Of a stretch of DNA of 64,000 nt, positions 26,786-35,158 are shown one piece after another. Position 1 is the first letter of the stretch, and every line of letters begins with the position of its first letter. Origin of the DNA: Modicisalibacter luteus DSM 23508 (GTDB taxonomy: Bacteria > Pseudomonadota > Gammaproteobacteria > Pseudomonadales > Halomonadaceae); the NCBI RefSeq assembly GCF_000378505.1, contig NZ_KB899994.1, positions 186,001 through 250,000 of the forward strand, given 5' to 3'. The notes under the pieces are model-generated. The model saw only the letters and a list, made by a program, of their open reading frames with translations, made no database searches and was not told where the DNA came from. The position numbers and the translations under genes were made by a program.

Positions 26786-26910
26786 AAGCGAGCCATCGCT
26801 TGATCAAAACCGCTAATAGTAAGGTCTCCCTGTCATGAGTTACCAGCAGCCTCTCGGCGTCGCAGTTGCTACGCTCAAGAACGAGACCAGCATTCTGCCG
26901 AGGAGGAGCA

Positions 26911-27450
26911 ATGGACAAGGACCTGTTCGCACGGAGGGTCAGCGTGATCACTGGCGACATCACCCAACTCGAGGTGGACGTCATCGTTAACGCCGCCAAC
27001 CACTCGCTGATGGGCGGTGGGGGTGTGGACGGGGCCATCCACCGCGCCGCCGGCCCCGAGCTCAAGCAGGCCTGCCAGCGCCTACGCGACACCGACTGGC
27101 CCGACGGCCTGCCGGACGGGAAGGTCGCGCTGACCGACGGCTTTAACTTGCCGGCGCGCTACGTGATTCACACCGTGGGCCCGGTCTACGCCAAGACCAA
27201 GGACAAGTCGCACCTGCTTGCCAACTGCTACCGCAATGCCCTGGCGCTGGCCGACGAGCGGGGCTGCCGCAGCATTGCCTTTCCGGCGATCTCCACCGGC
27301 ATCTACGGTTACCCATTCGACGAAGCGGCGCGGGTGGTGCTCAACGTGCTGGACGAAGCGTTGCCGCGCCACGAACTGGACGTGACCCTGTGCTTCTTCA
27401 GCGACAAGGATGCCGAAGCCTTTGCAACGGTCATGCAAGAGGTTCTCTAA
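26911..27450 (+). CDS. Macro-domain O-acetyl-ADP-ribose deacetylase
   Basis: A 179-residue macro domain, nearly the whole protein. Ligand-binding loops are intact: VNAANHSLMGGGGVDGAIHRAAG (loop 1, with the Asn/Asp of MacroD-type enzymes) and AFPAISTGIYGYPFDEAA (loop 2). This matches E. coli YmdB/MacroD, which hydrolyses O-acetyl-ADP-ribose and removes ADP-ribose from acidic residues. A strong GAGGAGGAG sequence lies before the ATG at 26911; an upstream ATG gives an unlikely extension. No sirtuin or ART partner is adjacent; the FRG-domain gene is 5 kb away. Confidence 0.93.
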   Translation: MDKDLFARRVSVITGDITQLEVDVIVNAANHSLMGGGGVDGAIHRAAGPELKQACQRLRDTDWPDGLPDGKVALTDGFNLPARYVIHTVGPVYAKTKDKSHLLANCYRNALALADERGCRSIAFPAISTGIYGYPFDEAARVVLNVLDEALPRHELDVTLCFFSDKDAEAFATVMQEVL

Positions 27451-27589
27451 GGTCTGGTACGCGCCACGTGACATGGCCGTCTCCGCGCCTTGAGTATCGA
27501 AATTACGCTTCAGTTGCGAGGTGTAGAGCTGTCATTATCGACGTTCTGTATTGATCACCTAAGCCCTACACCTATAGATAATAGATGCC

Positions 27590-27907
27590 ATGTCGACGAT
27601 CGCCAGCACCCCTAAACCGCCACACTACGCCGTTATCTTCAGCAGCCATCGAACTGAAGGCGACCATGGCTATGCAGCCATGGCCGAACGCATGGTGGAA
27701 CTAGCAGCGACGCAGCCGGGTTTTCTCGGTATTGAGTCTGCCCGGGAGGGCCTGGGTATCACCGTGTCGTATTGGGAAAACCTGGAAGCCATTCAGAACT
27801 GGAAGCGACACGCTGAGCATGTTGAAGCGCAACGGTTGGGACGCCGGCAGTTGTATAGCGAGTTTCGGGTTCGCATCGCCAAGGTAGAGCGCGAATACGG
27901 GATGTAG
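27590..27907 (+). CDS. Antibiotic biosynthesis monooxygenase (ABM) family protein
   Basis: A 105-residue ferredoxin-like-fold protein: AVIFSSHRTEGDHGYAAMAERMVELAATQPGFLGIES followed by YWENLEAIQNWKRHAEHVEAQRLG, the ABM/dimeric alpha-beta-barrel pattern with the conserved W-E-N and H. These small enzymes act as dimers in heme- or quinone-type oxidations, or have lost catalysis. It is the first of a set of small + strand genes; no functional link to neighbours is evident. Confidence 0.8.
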   Translation: MSTIASTPKPPHYAVIFSSHRTEGDHGYAAMAERMVELAATQPGFLGIESAREGLGITVSYWENLEAIQNWKRHAEHVEAQRLGRRQLYSEFRVRIAKVEREYGM

Positions 27908-27998
27908 GGCAAGCCAGGCACCACGAGCTGGACGAGTTAACTCTGAATTCAGACGTAAAGGCCGGCAGCGATTCGTTGACAATCGGAGAACCGGAATC

Positions 27999-28349
27999 AT
28001 GCAGATAGGGTATCTGGAAATTGTGACAGGAGACGTAGATGCAGTATGCACTGCGTACATTTCCGCGAGCGGCGTGCAATTTGGTGGGCCTATTCCTGAA
28101 CTTGGCAATGCACGCACGGCCAAACTGGAAGGCGGCGGCTTGGTAGGGGTGCGCGCACCACTGCGTGAGAACGAAGCGCCGGTAGTGCGCCCCTATTGGC
28201 TGGTGCAAGACATCGAAGCCGCTCTTGCCGCTGCAGCCGAAGCAGGCGGCGAGGTCGCTCATCCACCCATGGAGATACCCGGACATGGCACATTTGCCAT
28301 CTACCTCCAAGGCGGCAATGATCATGGGCTTTGGCAGCTGGACCATTAG
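27999..28349 (+). CDS. VOC-superfamily (glyoxalase-like) protein
   Basis: A 116-residue single vicinal-oxygen-chelate module pair: IGYLEIVTGDVDAVCTAYISASGVQFGG at the N-terminus and PYWLVQDIEAALAAAAEAGGEVAHPPMEIPGHGTFAIYLQGGNDHGLWQ at the C-terminus. The fold is clear, but metal ligands and substrate are not. Similar proteins are often annotated as hydroxylases or bleomycin-resistance-like. Confidence 0.75.
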   Translation: MQIGYLEIVTGDVDAVCTAYISASGVQFGGPIPELGNARTAKLEGGGLVGVRAPLRENEAPVVRPYWLVQDIEAALAAAAEAGGEVAHPPMEIPGHGTFAIYLQGGNDHGLWQLDH

Positions 28350-28503
28350 CGCAGCGGTTTAGCAGTGATCGCTGCACGACGTCGGCATTCGGTGCGCCAT
28401 ACAGGATTTTCTATCCAGAGCCCAAGACGCCGAGCGGCAAAATCAGGATAATGGCCGGCCATATCTCCCGACTCTCCGAAAGTCACCAATCCGGCTCCCG
28501 CTT

Positions 28504-30696
28504 ATGGAAATCAAGGTCAACTATCTCGAGAACCTGCGTCAGGAAGCCAGGTTCGACGATTTTACAGTCATTACCGATCAGCCGATTCGTTACAAAGGCG
28601 ACGGCTCCGCGCCGGGACCGTTCGACTACTTTCTGGCCTCGTCGGCGCTCTGCGCGGCCTACTTCGTGCGGGTGTACTGCAATGCGCGGGACATTCCCAC
28701 CGAGAACATCCGGTTGTCGCAGAACAACATCGTCGACCCGGAGAATCGCTACAATCAGATCTTTCGCATTCAGGTAGAGCTGCCGAATGATCTGTCCGAG
28801 AAAGATCGCACCGGCATTCTGCGTTCTATCGAACGCTGCTCGGTCAAACGGGTAATCCAGAACAACCCCGAATTCCAGATCGAGGTGGTCGATAACATCG
28901 ATGAAGATGCGCAAGCACTTCTGATGGGCGGCACCGTCGAGGGCGAAAACACCTGGATCGAGGGCAAGGATCTGCCGCTGGAGCAGACCATCGCCAACAT
29001 GACCGGCATCCTTGAGAATCTCGGCATGAAGATCGAGATCGCCTCGTGGCGCAACATTGTGCCGCACGTGTGGTCCCTGCATATTCGCGATGCCGCTTCG
29101 CCGATGTGCTTCACCAACGGCAAGGGCGCCACCAAGGAAGCCGCGCTGTGTTCTGCGCTGGGCGAGTTTATCGAGCGCCTGAGCTGCAACTTCTTCTACA
29201 ACGATCAGTTTTTCGGCGAGGAGATCGCCAACAGCGAGTTCGTTCACTACCCGAACGAGCAGTGGTTCCAGCCGGGGCCGAGCGATGAACTGCCGGAAGG
29301 CATCCTGGACGATCATTGCCGGGCGATTTTTGATCCCGACGGCGAACTGCGCGGCTCGCACCTGATCGACACCAACTCCGGCCGGACGGATCGCGGCATC
29401 GTCTCCTTGCCCTTTGTGCGCCAGTCGGATGGTGAGACGGTCTACTTCCCCTCGAACCTGATCGAGAACCTTTACCTCAGCAACGGCATGAGCGCCGGCA
29501 ATACGCTGCACGAAGCACAGGTGCAATGCCTGTCGGAGATCTTCGAGCGGGCGGTGAAGAAGCAGATCATCGAAGAAGAGATTGTGCTGCCTGACGTGCC
29601 ACAGACGGTGCTGGCGAAATACCCCGGCATTGTTGAGGGCATCGAGGCGCTAGAGGCGCAGGGCTTCCCGGTGCTGGTCAAGGACGCCTCGCTCGGCGGA
29701 CAGTTCCCGGTGGCCTGCGTCACCCTGATGAACCCGAGGACCGGCGGGGTCTTCGCGTCGTTCGGCGCGCATCCCAGCTTCGAGGTGGCGCTGGAACGCA
29801 GCCTCACCGAGCTGCTCCAAGGGCGCAGCTTCGAGGGCCTGAACGATCTGCCGCAACCCACCTTCAATTCCCAGGCGGTGGCCGAGCCGAACAACTTCGT
29901 CGAGCACTTCATCGACTCGTCCGGGGTGATCTCCTGGCGCTTCTTCAGTTCCCGCGCTGATGTCGAGTTCTGCGAGTGGGACTTCTCCGGCACCAACAAA
30001 GAGGAAGCGGACAGCCTGTTCGGCATCCTCGCGGACCTGGGGCTGGAAGCCTACATGGCGGTTTATGAGGAACTGGGCGCGCCGGTGTGCCGCATCCTGG
30101 TGCCTGGTTACTCCGAGGTGTATCCCGTGGAGGACCTGATCTGGGACAACACCAACATGGCGCTGGAATTCCGCGAGGACATCCTCAACCTGCATTCTCT
30201 GGATGATGCGCAGCTAGGCGATCTGCTCGAGCGCCTGGAGGAAAGTGAGCTCGACGAGCACATGAAAATCGTGACGCTCATCGGCATCGAGTTCGACGAC
30301 AACACGGTCTGGTCCGAGCTCACCATCCTTGAGCTGAAGCTGCTGATCAGCCTGGCGTTGCAACAGCATGAAGAGGCGCTGGAGCGGGTAGAGATGTTCC
30401 TGCAGTTCAACGACAACACCGTTGCGCGGGGACTGTTCTATCAGGCGGTGCAGGCGGTACTGGAAATCACTCTGGATGACGAGTTGTCTCTGAGCGATTA
30501 CCTCTACAACCTGCGGCGCATGTTCGGCGAAGAAACCTTGAATGCCGTGGTCGGCTCGGTAAGCGGTGAGGTGCGTTTCCACGGCCTGACGCCCACCAGC
30601 ATGAAGCTGGAAGGAATAGACAGGCACCAGCGCCTGATCGAGAGCTACAAGAAGCTGCACGCAGCGCGTGCTGCCAGAGCGGCTGTGACGGCATAG
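28504..30696 (+). CDS. ycaO: OsmC-domain/YcaO-domain fusion protein
   Basis: A 730-residue cytoplasmic protein. Residues ~1-150 form an OsmC-like domain (FDYFLASSALCAAYFVRVYC carries the Cys expected in OsmC peroxidase folds). Residues ~160-560 are a YcaO domain with the ATP-binding segments EAALCSALGEFIERLSCNFF and VQCLSEIFERAVKK. The C-terminal ~170 residues are helical, as in E. coli YcaO. E. coli YcaO (586 aa, no OsmC part) helps RimO methylthiolate ribosomal protein S12. YcaO enzymes use ATP to activate backbone amides. No RiPP precursor or rimO is adjacent. No clear ribosome binding site is seen. Confidence 0.88.
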   Translation: MEIKVNYLENLRQEARFDDFTVITDQPIRYKGDGSAPGPFDYFLASSALCAAYFVRVYCNARDIPTENIRLSQNNIVDPENRYNQIFRIQVELPNDLSEKDRTGILRSIERCSVKRVIQNNPEFQIEVVDNIDEDAQALLMGGTVEGENTWIEGKDLPLEQTIANMTGILENLGMKIEIASWRNIVPHVWSLHIRDAASPMCFTNGKGATKEAALCSALGEFIERLSCNFFYNDQFFGEEIANSEFVHYPNEQWFQPGPSDELPEGILDDHCRAIFDPDGELRGSHLIDTNSGRTDRGIVSLPFVRQSDGETVYFPSNLIENLYLSNGMSAGNTLHEAQVQCLSEIFERAVKKQIIEEEIVLPDVPQTVLAKYPGIVEGIEALEAQGFPVLVKDASLGGQFPVACVTLMNPRTGGVFASFGAHPSFEVALERSLTELLQGRSFEGLNDLPQPTFNSQAVAEPNNFVEHFIDSSGVISWRFFSSRADVEFCEWDFSGTNKEEADSLFGILADLGLEAYMAVYEELGAPVCRILVPGYSEVYPVEDLIWDNTNMALEFREDILNLHSLDDAQLGDLLERLEESELDEHMKIVTLIGIEFDDNTVWSELTILELKLLISLALQQHEEALERVEMFLQFNDNTVARGLFYQAVQAVLEITLDDELSLSDYLYNLRRMFGEETLNAVVGSVSGEVRFHGLTPTSMKLEGIDRHQRLIESYKKLHAARAARAAVTA

Positions 30697-30768
30697 CAGA
30701 GCCGCTGTTAACGGCGGCGTGTGTTGATTGAGCTCCATCGAACTGGGTGCCGGTGTGTAAGACAAGGC

Positions 30769-31308
30769 ATGAAGCAGATGCGACCAGAAATCACCATTCG
30801 GGATGAGTTGGCGGCTGATATCGGCGCGATACACGACGTGACTGCTGCCGCCTTCGAGACGATGGCGTTCAGCAGCCACACGGAGCAGTACATCGTGGCT
30901 GGTCTTCGCACCGCCGAAGCCCTGACGCTATCACTGGTGGCGGAATGCGATGGCCGGGTGGTAGGGCATATCGCCTTCTCCCCCGTGACCATTTCAGACG
31001 GCAGCCAGGGTTGGTATGGGCTGGGGCCTGTTTCGGTGCTTCCCGGCTACCAGCGGCAGGGCATCGGCAAGGCGCTGGTGAAGGAGGGGCTGGTACGTTT
31101 GGAGCGTATGGGGGCACGCGGATGCTGTCTTGTCGGGCATCCGGACTACTACCGGAAATTTGGGTTCCGGCATGTCCCGGAGCTTGTTTATGAAGGGGCG
31201 CCGCCCGAATACTTCTTCGTATTTCCTTTTGGTGATCAACTCCCGCAGGGCAACGTCACTTTTCACGAGGCGTTTCTCGCAGACCAGCCCAGTGGGGATA
31301 GCGTATGA
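30769..31308 (+). CDS. GNAT-family N-acetyltransferase (YhbS-like)
   Basis: A 179-residue acetyltransferase. Motif A is in GLGPVSVLPGYQRQGIGKALVKEGL (Q-x-x-G-I-G-K), followed by GCCLVGHPDYYRKFGF, typical of the YhbS branch. The substrate is unknown. The ATG at 30769 is preceded by AAGG; an ATG three codons later is an alternative. Its TGA overlaps the ATG of the next gene (ATGA), so the two are coupled. Confidence 0.85.
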   Translation: MKQMRPEITIRDELAADIGAIHDVTAAAFETMAFSSHTEQYIVAGLRTAEALTLSLVAECDGRVVGHIAFSPVTISDGSQGWYGLGPVSVLPGYQRQGIGKALVKEGLVRLERMGARGCCLVGHPDYYRKFGFRHVPELVYEGAPPEYFFVFPFGDQLPQGNVTFHEAFLADQPSGDSV

Positions 31309-31723
31309 ACATTAGACCGTACCGAGAATCGGACAAGAACGCGGTCATCTCACTCTGGCGCGCGTGCGGCCTGGTTCGTCCCTGGAATGACCCAAGAAAG
31401 ACATCGAAAGAAAGCTATCGGTACAGCCCGAACTGTTCTTCGTAGGTGAACTGGGAAGCAACGTCATCGCTTCAGCGATGGCGGGATTCGATGGGCATCG
31501 TGGCTCCGTTTTTTACCTGGCCATCGATCCTGAATCCCAGCATCTGGGGTACGGACGGCAGCTGATGACACACATCGAGGAGGCCCTGCACGCCATGGGC
31601 TGTCCGAAGATGAATATCCTGGTTCGTGCTACGAACGACGAGGTCCTGGCTTTCTACCGTAAGCTCGGCTATTCGGTTGACGATGCCGTCAGTATCGGCA
31701 AACGCTTGATACCAGACGATTGA
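31305..31723 (+). pseudogene. YpeA-like GNAT acetyltransferase, frameshifted
   Basis: Reading from the ATG at 31305 gives MNIRPYRESDKNAVISLW and LVRPWNDPRK, then derails to a stop near 31445. Shifting by one base at ~31395-31400 (run AAGAAAG) restores D-I-E-R-K-L, FFVGELGSNVIASAMAGFDG, HRGSVFYLAIDPE and the rest of an E. coli YpeA-like enzyme to 31723. YpeA-type proteins carry RPWNDP-x-x-DIERK, so one base has been lost. The start overlaps the upstream GNAT stop. It is inactive as read, unless the deletion is a sequencing error. Confidence 0.85.
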
Positions 31724-31744
31724 CCGAGTCGGCAAGGAGCCGTA

Positions 31745-32356
31745 ATGCGCAGTTTCATCTACGACACCCTTATCCTCAGGCTCACGTCCCGGTGGTACGC
31801 AGAAGTGCTGCAGCGCGTACCTGAGGGTGCCGTCGTGCTGGATGTTGGCATTGGGACAGCAGGCGCGCTGTTGGCCAATGCCAAGCTGGTGAAGCGTAAG
31901 CGCCTGCATGTGACGGGCATCGATATCGATGCCGATTACATGGCGCGCGCCCGGCAACGGCTTGAGGCTTCCGCTTTGGCTAACCATGCCGAGGTTCGTC
32001 TAGAGTCCGTCTATGATCACCAAGATGGGCCGTATGACGCCATTTATTTTTCGGCAAGCTTCATGCTCCTGCCCGAACCTGAGCAGGCACTACGGCATTG
32101 CTGCGAGCTTTTGCGCTCGGATGGCCGGATATTCTTCACGCAAACCATCCAGAAACGGCCCGTCCGTTGGATGGAAACCCTCAAGCCCGTACTGAAGCGG
32201 TTCACCAGCATCGATTTCGGGCACGTGACTTACGAAGAAGACTTCAAAGCCCAGCTTCGCGCGGCCGGCCTGGAGCTGGAGGAGTTCACTTTCTTGGCTC
32301 ACCACGGCAGCAGAGCGTCGTGTCTTGCCGTGGCTAGACTGGCTAGCGTGCACTAA
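31745..32356 (+). CDS. Class I SAM-dependent methyltransferase
   Basis: A 203-residue methyltransferase. Motif I is VVLDVGIGTAGALLANA, the acidic motif II is VTGIDIDADYMARARQRL, and motif IV is YDAIYFSASFMLL. The fold resembles UbiE/COQ5-type small-molecule methyltransferases; the acceptor is unknown. The last codons (HHGSRAS..LAVAR) have a degenerate second copy at ~33634-33690, beyond the phasin gene, so a paralogue once lay nearby. Confidence 0.82.
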   Translation: MRSFIYDTLILRLTSRWYAEVLQRVPEGAVVLDVGIGTAGALLANAKLVKRKRLHVTGIDIDADYMARARQRLEASALANHAEVRLESVYDHQDGPYDAIYFSASFMLLPEPEQALRHCCELLRSDGRIFFTQTIQKRPVRWMETLKPVLKRFTSIDFGHVTYEEDFKAQLRAAGLELEEFTFLAHHGSRASCLAVARLASVH

Positions 32357-32554
32357 GCGTTTTTTTTCAAAACCTGCCTGTAACCTGTTCAGGCAATCAG
32401 TGAGCACCCCAACAGCGTGAAGCCGCAATGAAATGTCTATCCGCCGCTAATAACGTGTGCGGATTGGAGCTATCAATTAGTGGTGATAGTTAATTATCTA
32501 TTTTAGTGAAAAGATAAAAAGGCGAGTGGTTTTTCTCAGTATGGGTAATTTATA

Positions 32555-32592
32555 TTGCAATGCAGCACGACCTTTGTCATATTGCACTGCAA
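32555..32592 (+). promoter_or_regulatory. Two TTGCA-N-TGCA repeats upstream of the phasin gene
   Basis: TTGCAATGCAG (32555-32565) and TTGCACTGCAA (32582-32592) share a TTGCA-N-TGCA palindrome with starts 27 bases apart, 48-85 bases upstream of the phasin start. TGC/GCA-rich elements of this kind are bound by PhaR, the repressor of phasin genes. PhaR control here is inference; no phaR is in the window. Confidence 0.5.
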
Positions 32593-32639
32593 CAAGGGGC
32601 GCGGCGCCTCCAACTCGATACCGACGGAGAATCACCCCC

Positions 32640-33527
32640 ATGAACAAAGCTACCACCAAACAAGCTACCCAACAGTTTCAGTCCATGTTTTTCAACCCGG
32701 CGCGCACCTATGTCGAGATGACCCTGGACTACAGCGAAAAGCTGTTGGCCACCCAGCAGGAAGCCTTCAAGGCGTATTCCGCCATCGCACTGGGTCAGGC
32801 CCGCGCCATGCTCGAGATCAAGAACGTTGAAGACCTGCGCGCCTACACCGAAAGCCAGCAGCAGGCTGTCAAAGATCTGAGTAAGCGCGTCAAGGAAGAT
32901 GGCCAGAAGATCGTTTCGATCAACCAGGAATTCTTCCAGAAGGGCCAGACGCTGGCCAAGGAAAAGACGCAAGAAGGTCAGAAGCTGGCCGAAGAAAACC
33001 CCCAGAAGGCTCAAGCAGAAACCTCCAAGGTAGCTGATAAGGCTCCCAGGGTGGCCAACACCAAGGCCAACGCTGCCAAGGCCAACGCCGCCAAGACCAG
33101 CGACGCCAAGGCCAGCGACGCCAAGACCAGCGACACCAAGGCCAGCGATACCAAGGCCAACGACGCCAAGACCAGCGACACCAAGACCAGCGACGCCAAG
33201 ACCAGCGACGCCAAGGCTAGCGACACCAAGGCCAACGACGCCAAGACCAGCGACGCCAAGGCTAGCGACACCAAGGCCAACGCTAAGACCAGCGACGCCA
33301 AGGCTAGCGACACCAAGGCCAACGCTAAGACCAGCGACGCCAAGACCAACGACGCCAAGGCTAGCGACACCAAGGCCAGCGACGCCAAGACCAGCGACAC
33401 CAAGACCAGCGACACCAAGGCCAACGCCGCCAAGACCAGCGACGACAAGGCCAGCGATGCCAAGGCCAGCCACACCAAGGTCAACGACACCCAGGCAATT
33501 GACTCCAAGTCTACCAAGACCAAGTAA
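32640..33527 (+). CDS. Phasin (PHA granule-associated protein) with long repetitive tail
   Basis: A 295-residue protein in two parts. Residues 1-~130 are a phasin_2-type amphipathic helical domain (QQFQSMFFNPARTYVEMTLDYSEKLLATQQEAFKAYSAIALGQARAML) that coats polyhydroxyalkanoate granules. From ~residue 140 to the end it is a low-complexity tail of A-K-T-S-D, A-K-A-S-D and T-K-A-N units, lysine-rich and probably disordered, resembling PhaF/histone-like tails that can contact DNA. GGAG lies nine bases before the ATG. It ends at a strong terminator. No phaC is in the window. Confidence 0.88.
   Translation: MNKATTKQATQQFQSMFFNPARTYVEMTLDYSEKLLATQQEAFKAYSAIALGQARAMLEIKNVEDLRAYTESQQQAVKDLSKRVKEDGQKIVSINQEFFQKGQTLAKEKTQEGQKLAEENPQKAQAETSKVADKAPRVANTKANAAKANAAKTSDAKASDAKTSDTKASDTKANDAKTSDTKTSDAKTSDAKASDTKANDAKTSDAKASDTKANAKTSDAKASDTKANAKTSDAKTNDAKASDTKASDAKTSDTKTSDTKANAAKTSDDKASDAKASHTKVNDTQAIDSKSTKTK
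33055..33508 (+). repeat. Tandem repeat inside the phasin gene
   Basis: About 450 bases of imperfect 15-base units, each reading roughly GCCAAGACCAGCGAC or GCCAAGGCCAGCGAC and encoding five residues (A-K-T/A-S-D, with T-K-A-N variants). Units combine into a ~45-60-base higher-order pattern. Copy number can change by slippage without a frameshift. The repeat also creates long spurious open frames on the other strand. Confidence 0.9.
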
Positions 33528-33560
33528 GTCGTTACCGCGCCTGGCACATGCTGCAATAGC

Positions 33561-33593
33561 AACGAGCCGTTCCCAGTGGGAGCGGCTCGTTTC
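33561..33593 (+). terminator. Rho-independent terminator after the phasin gene
   Basis: AACGAGCCG pairs with CGGCTCGTT, extended inward by TTCCC/GGGAG, followed by TTTC. It sits 34 bases after the phasin stop. Confidence 0.8.
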
Positions 33594-33633
33594 TATATAA
33601 AGTCACCAATTATTCTGAACGGTCCCGCAGCCT

Positions 33634-33690
33634 CACCACGTGAGCCGAGCGTCAGGTCTTGCCGTGGCTAGACCGGCTAGTGCCTACTAA
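33634..33690 (+). pseudogene. Relic of the 3' end of a methyltransferase paralogue
   Basis: These 57 bases translate as H-H-V-S-R-A-S-G-L-A-V-A-R-P-A-S-A-Y-stop. The methyltransferase gene at 31745 ends H-H-G-S-R-A-S-C-L-A-V-A-R-L-A-S-V-H-stop, and the DNA is nearly identical too. The remainder of the copy is gone. It marks a duplicated segment that once flanked the phasin locus or an excised neighbour. Confidence 0.7.
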
Positions 33691-33759
33691 TTTATTAAGA
33701 AAATCGAAGCCTGTTCTGCTTGGCGCAGGTTATCCGCATCGGACTTAAAGGAAGCGGCA

Positions 33760-34398
33760 ATGGCCGATCTGATCCTCACGACCTTCGACTGGGTTCCCGA
33801 AACGCCAAGGGGCTTTGTGCGTGACTTACGTGTGCGTTGGGCGTTGGAGGAGGCCGGATGGTCCTACCGCGTCGAGAGCGTGCCGTTTCGCGCTAGGGAT
33901 GCCGAGCATTTTTCGCACCAGCCCTTCGGCCAGGTACCGTGGTTGACCGATGGAGATATCTCGATCTTCGAGAGCGGCGCGATTCTGCTTCATCTGGCCG
34001 AGCGCAGTGACGTACTGATGCCTGACGATCCGCGCGCTCGCAGCGAAGTTATCGAATGGCTGTTCGCGGCGCTCAATTCCGTCGAGATGGCGAGCCTGCC
34101 CTGGTCCTTATATAGGTTCACTGGCGATACCGAAGAAACGCCGGGTCGGGAAATGCTGGACAAGTTTCTCGACACCAGACTCCAGCACTTGGAGGCGGTC
34201 CTGGCTGGACGCGAATGGCTAGCCGGGGCCTTCTCCGTCGCCGATATACTCATGGCGGATGTACTGCGCCTTGTCGAACGTTTCGATGGGCTGGCGAATT
34301 ACCCGGCTTGTCGAGGCTACGTTGCACGCGCCACGGTTCGCCCGTCCTTCGTGAAGGCGCATTCAGATCAGATGGCGCATTTCGCCGCGGCAGACTGA
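33760..34398 (+). CDS. Glutathione S-transferase family protein
   Basis: A 212-residue protein with an N-terminal thioredoxin-like domain (YRVESVPFRARDAEHFSHQPFGQVPWLTDGDISIFESGAILLHLAER; the V-P-W cis-Pro and E-S-G-A glutathione-binding motif are clear). A helical C-terminal domain with the FSVADILMADVL motif (S/T-x-x-D) follows. It likely conjugates or reduces electrophiles with glutathione. It is a monocistronic + strand gene converging on a bactofilin gene. Confidence 0.88.
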   Translation: MADLILTTFDWVPETPRGFVRDLRVRWALEEAGWSYRVESVPFRARDAEHFSHQPFGQVPWLTDGDISIFESGAILLHLAERSDVLMPDDPRARSEVIEWLFAALNSVEMASLPWSLYRFTGDTEETPGREMLDKFLDTRLQHLEAVLAGREWLAGAFSVADILMADVLRLVERFDGLANYPACRGYVARATVRPSFVKAHSDQMAHFAAAD

Positions 34399-34424
34399 GC
34401 ACATCTTCAACGAAGACACAGGGC

Positions 34425-34985
34425 CTAGTGTGAAGTAGCCCCGACGGCAACCTTGAGCCAAGCACCGCTTTCACACTTGAGACGTTTCGCATCGACGCTG
34501 CCATTGACCCGCGCGCTGGCCAGCAATATAGCCTGATCAGTGGCGATTAGCCGTCCTGTGACGCTCCCCGCGACGCTAATGACCCGTGCCTCGATGGACT
34601 GGGATACGCGCCCCGAAGCGGCGACGGTTACGCCATGCTCCTTGGCCGTCACGCTACCCTCGATGGTGCCGTGGATGGCCAGCGATTCACCAGAGTTCAC
34701 TTTCCCTTTGATAAGCAATGATGGTCCGATCCTGCTTCCTGACTGAGTCGGGAGCACATGAGCGAGCGCTGCGACGGGAAGTGCTGGCACGGGAGGATTG
34801 ATCTGGTTATCCGTTTGGTTTGGCAGACTGGTGGACTCGTGGGGTAGGGCTGCTCGATCCTGGGTAGGTTCCACAGCAGCTGGCTGGAGCGCCAGGGCAC
34901 GCTTTTTGATGCGTCGTTTTCCGTCCAGTATAAGGATAATGAGCGCCACAACGCTCAAGATGAACACTACGTCTCCGCCCCCCAT
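34425..34985 (-). CDS. Membrane-anchored bactofilin
   Basis: A 186-residue protein. An N-terminal helix (VVFILSVVALIILILDG) anchors it in the membrane, followed by a Pro/Gln-rich linker. A ~100-residue right-handed beta-helix domain of bactofilin type comes next (RIGPSLLIKGKVNSGESLAIHGTIEGSVTAKEHGVTVAASGRVSQSIEA), with short beta strands repeating about every 16-18 residues. Bactofilins polymerise without nucleotide and organise local cell-envelope structures. It is 173 bases from, and divergent to, a second bactofilin gene. Confidence 0.85.
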   Translation of the reverse strand: MGGGDVVFILSVVALIILILDGKRRIKKRALALQPAAVEPTQDRAALPHESTSLPNQTDNQINPPVPALPVAALAHVLPTQSGSRIGPSLLIKGKVNSGESLAIHGTIEGSVTAKEHGVTVAASGRVSQSIEARVISVAGSVTGRLIATDQAILLASARVNGSVDAKRLKCESGAWLKVAVGATSH

Positions 34986-35158
34986 AGTAACCTCTTGATC
35001 GATGTGGGATTCCCATCGTCAGTATAAGTGGAGCGCCTAACACTGAAAAATGACGACTAACCGGCCTTTTCGCTGGCTAATCCACGCTTTGATCCGATGC
35101 ATGATAGGCAACATCCGTTAGTGTGCGATTTCCCTCATGCGACCCGGAGCCCTTACCC

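Noticed and set aside
33055-33508. Regular repeats that might suggest a CRISPR array
   Set aside because: The units are contiguous, in frame inside the phasin gene and have no unique spacers.
32577-33562. Long minus-strand frames (up to 298 aa, L-G-V-A-G and L-V-L-A-S-L-A repeats) opposite the phasin tail
   Set aside because: They are the mirror of a 15-base coding repeat and have no start signals; the plus-strand phasin explains the sequence.
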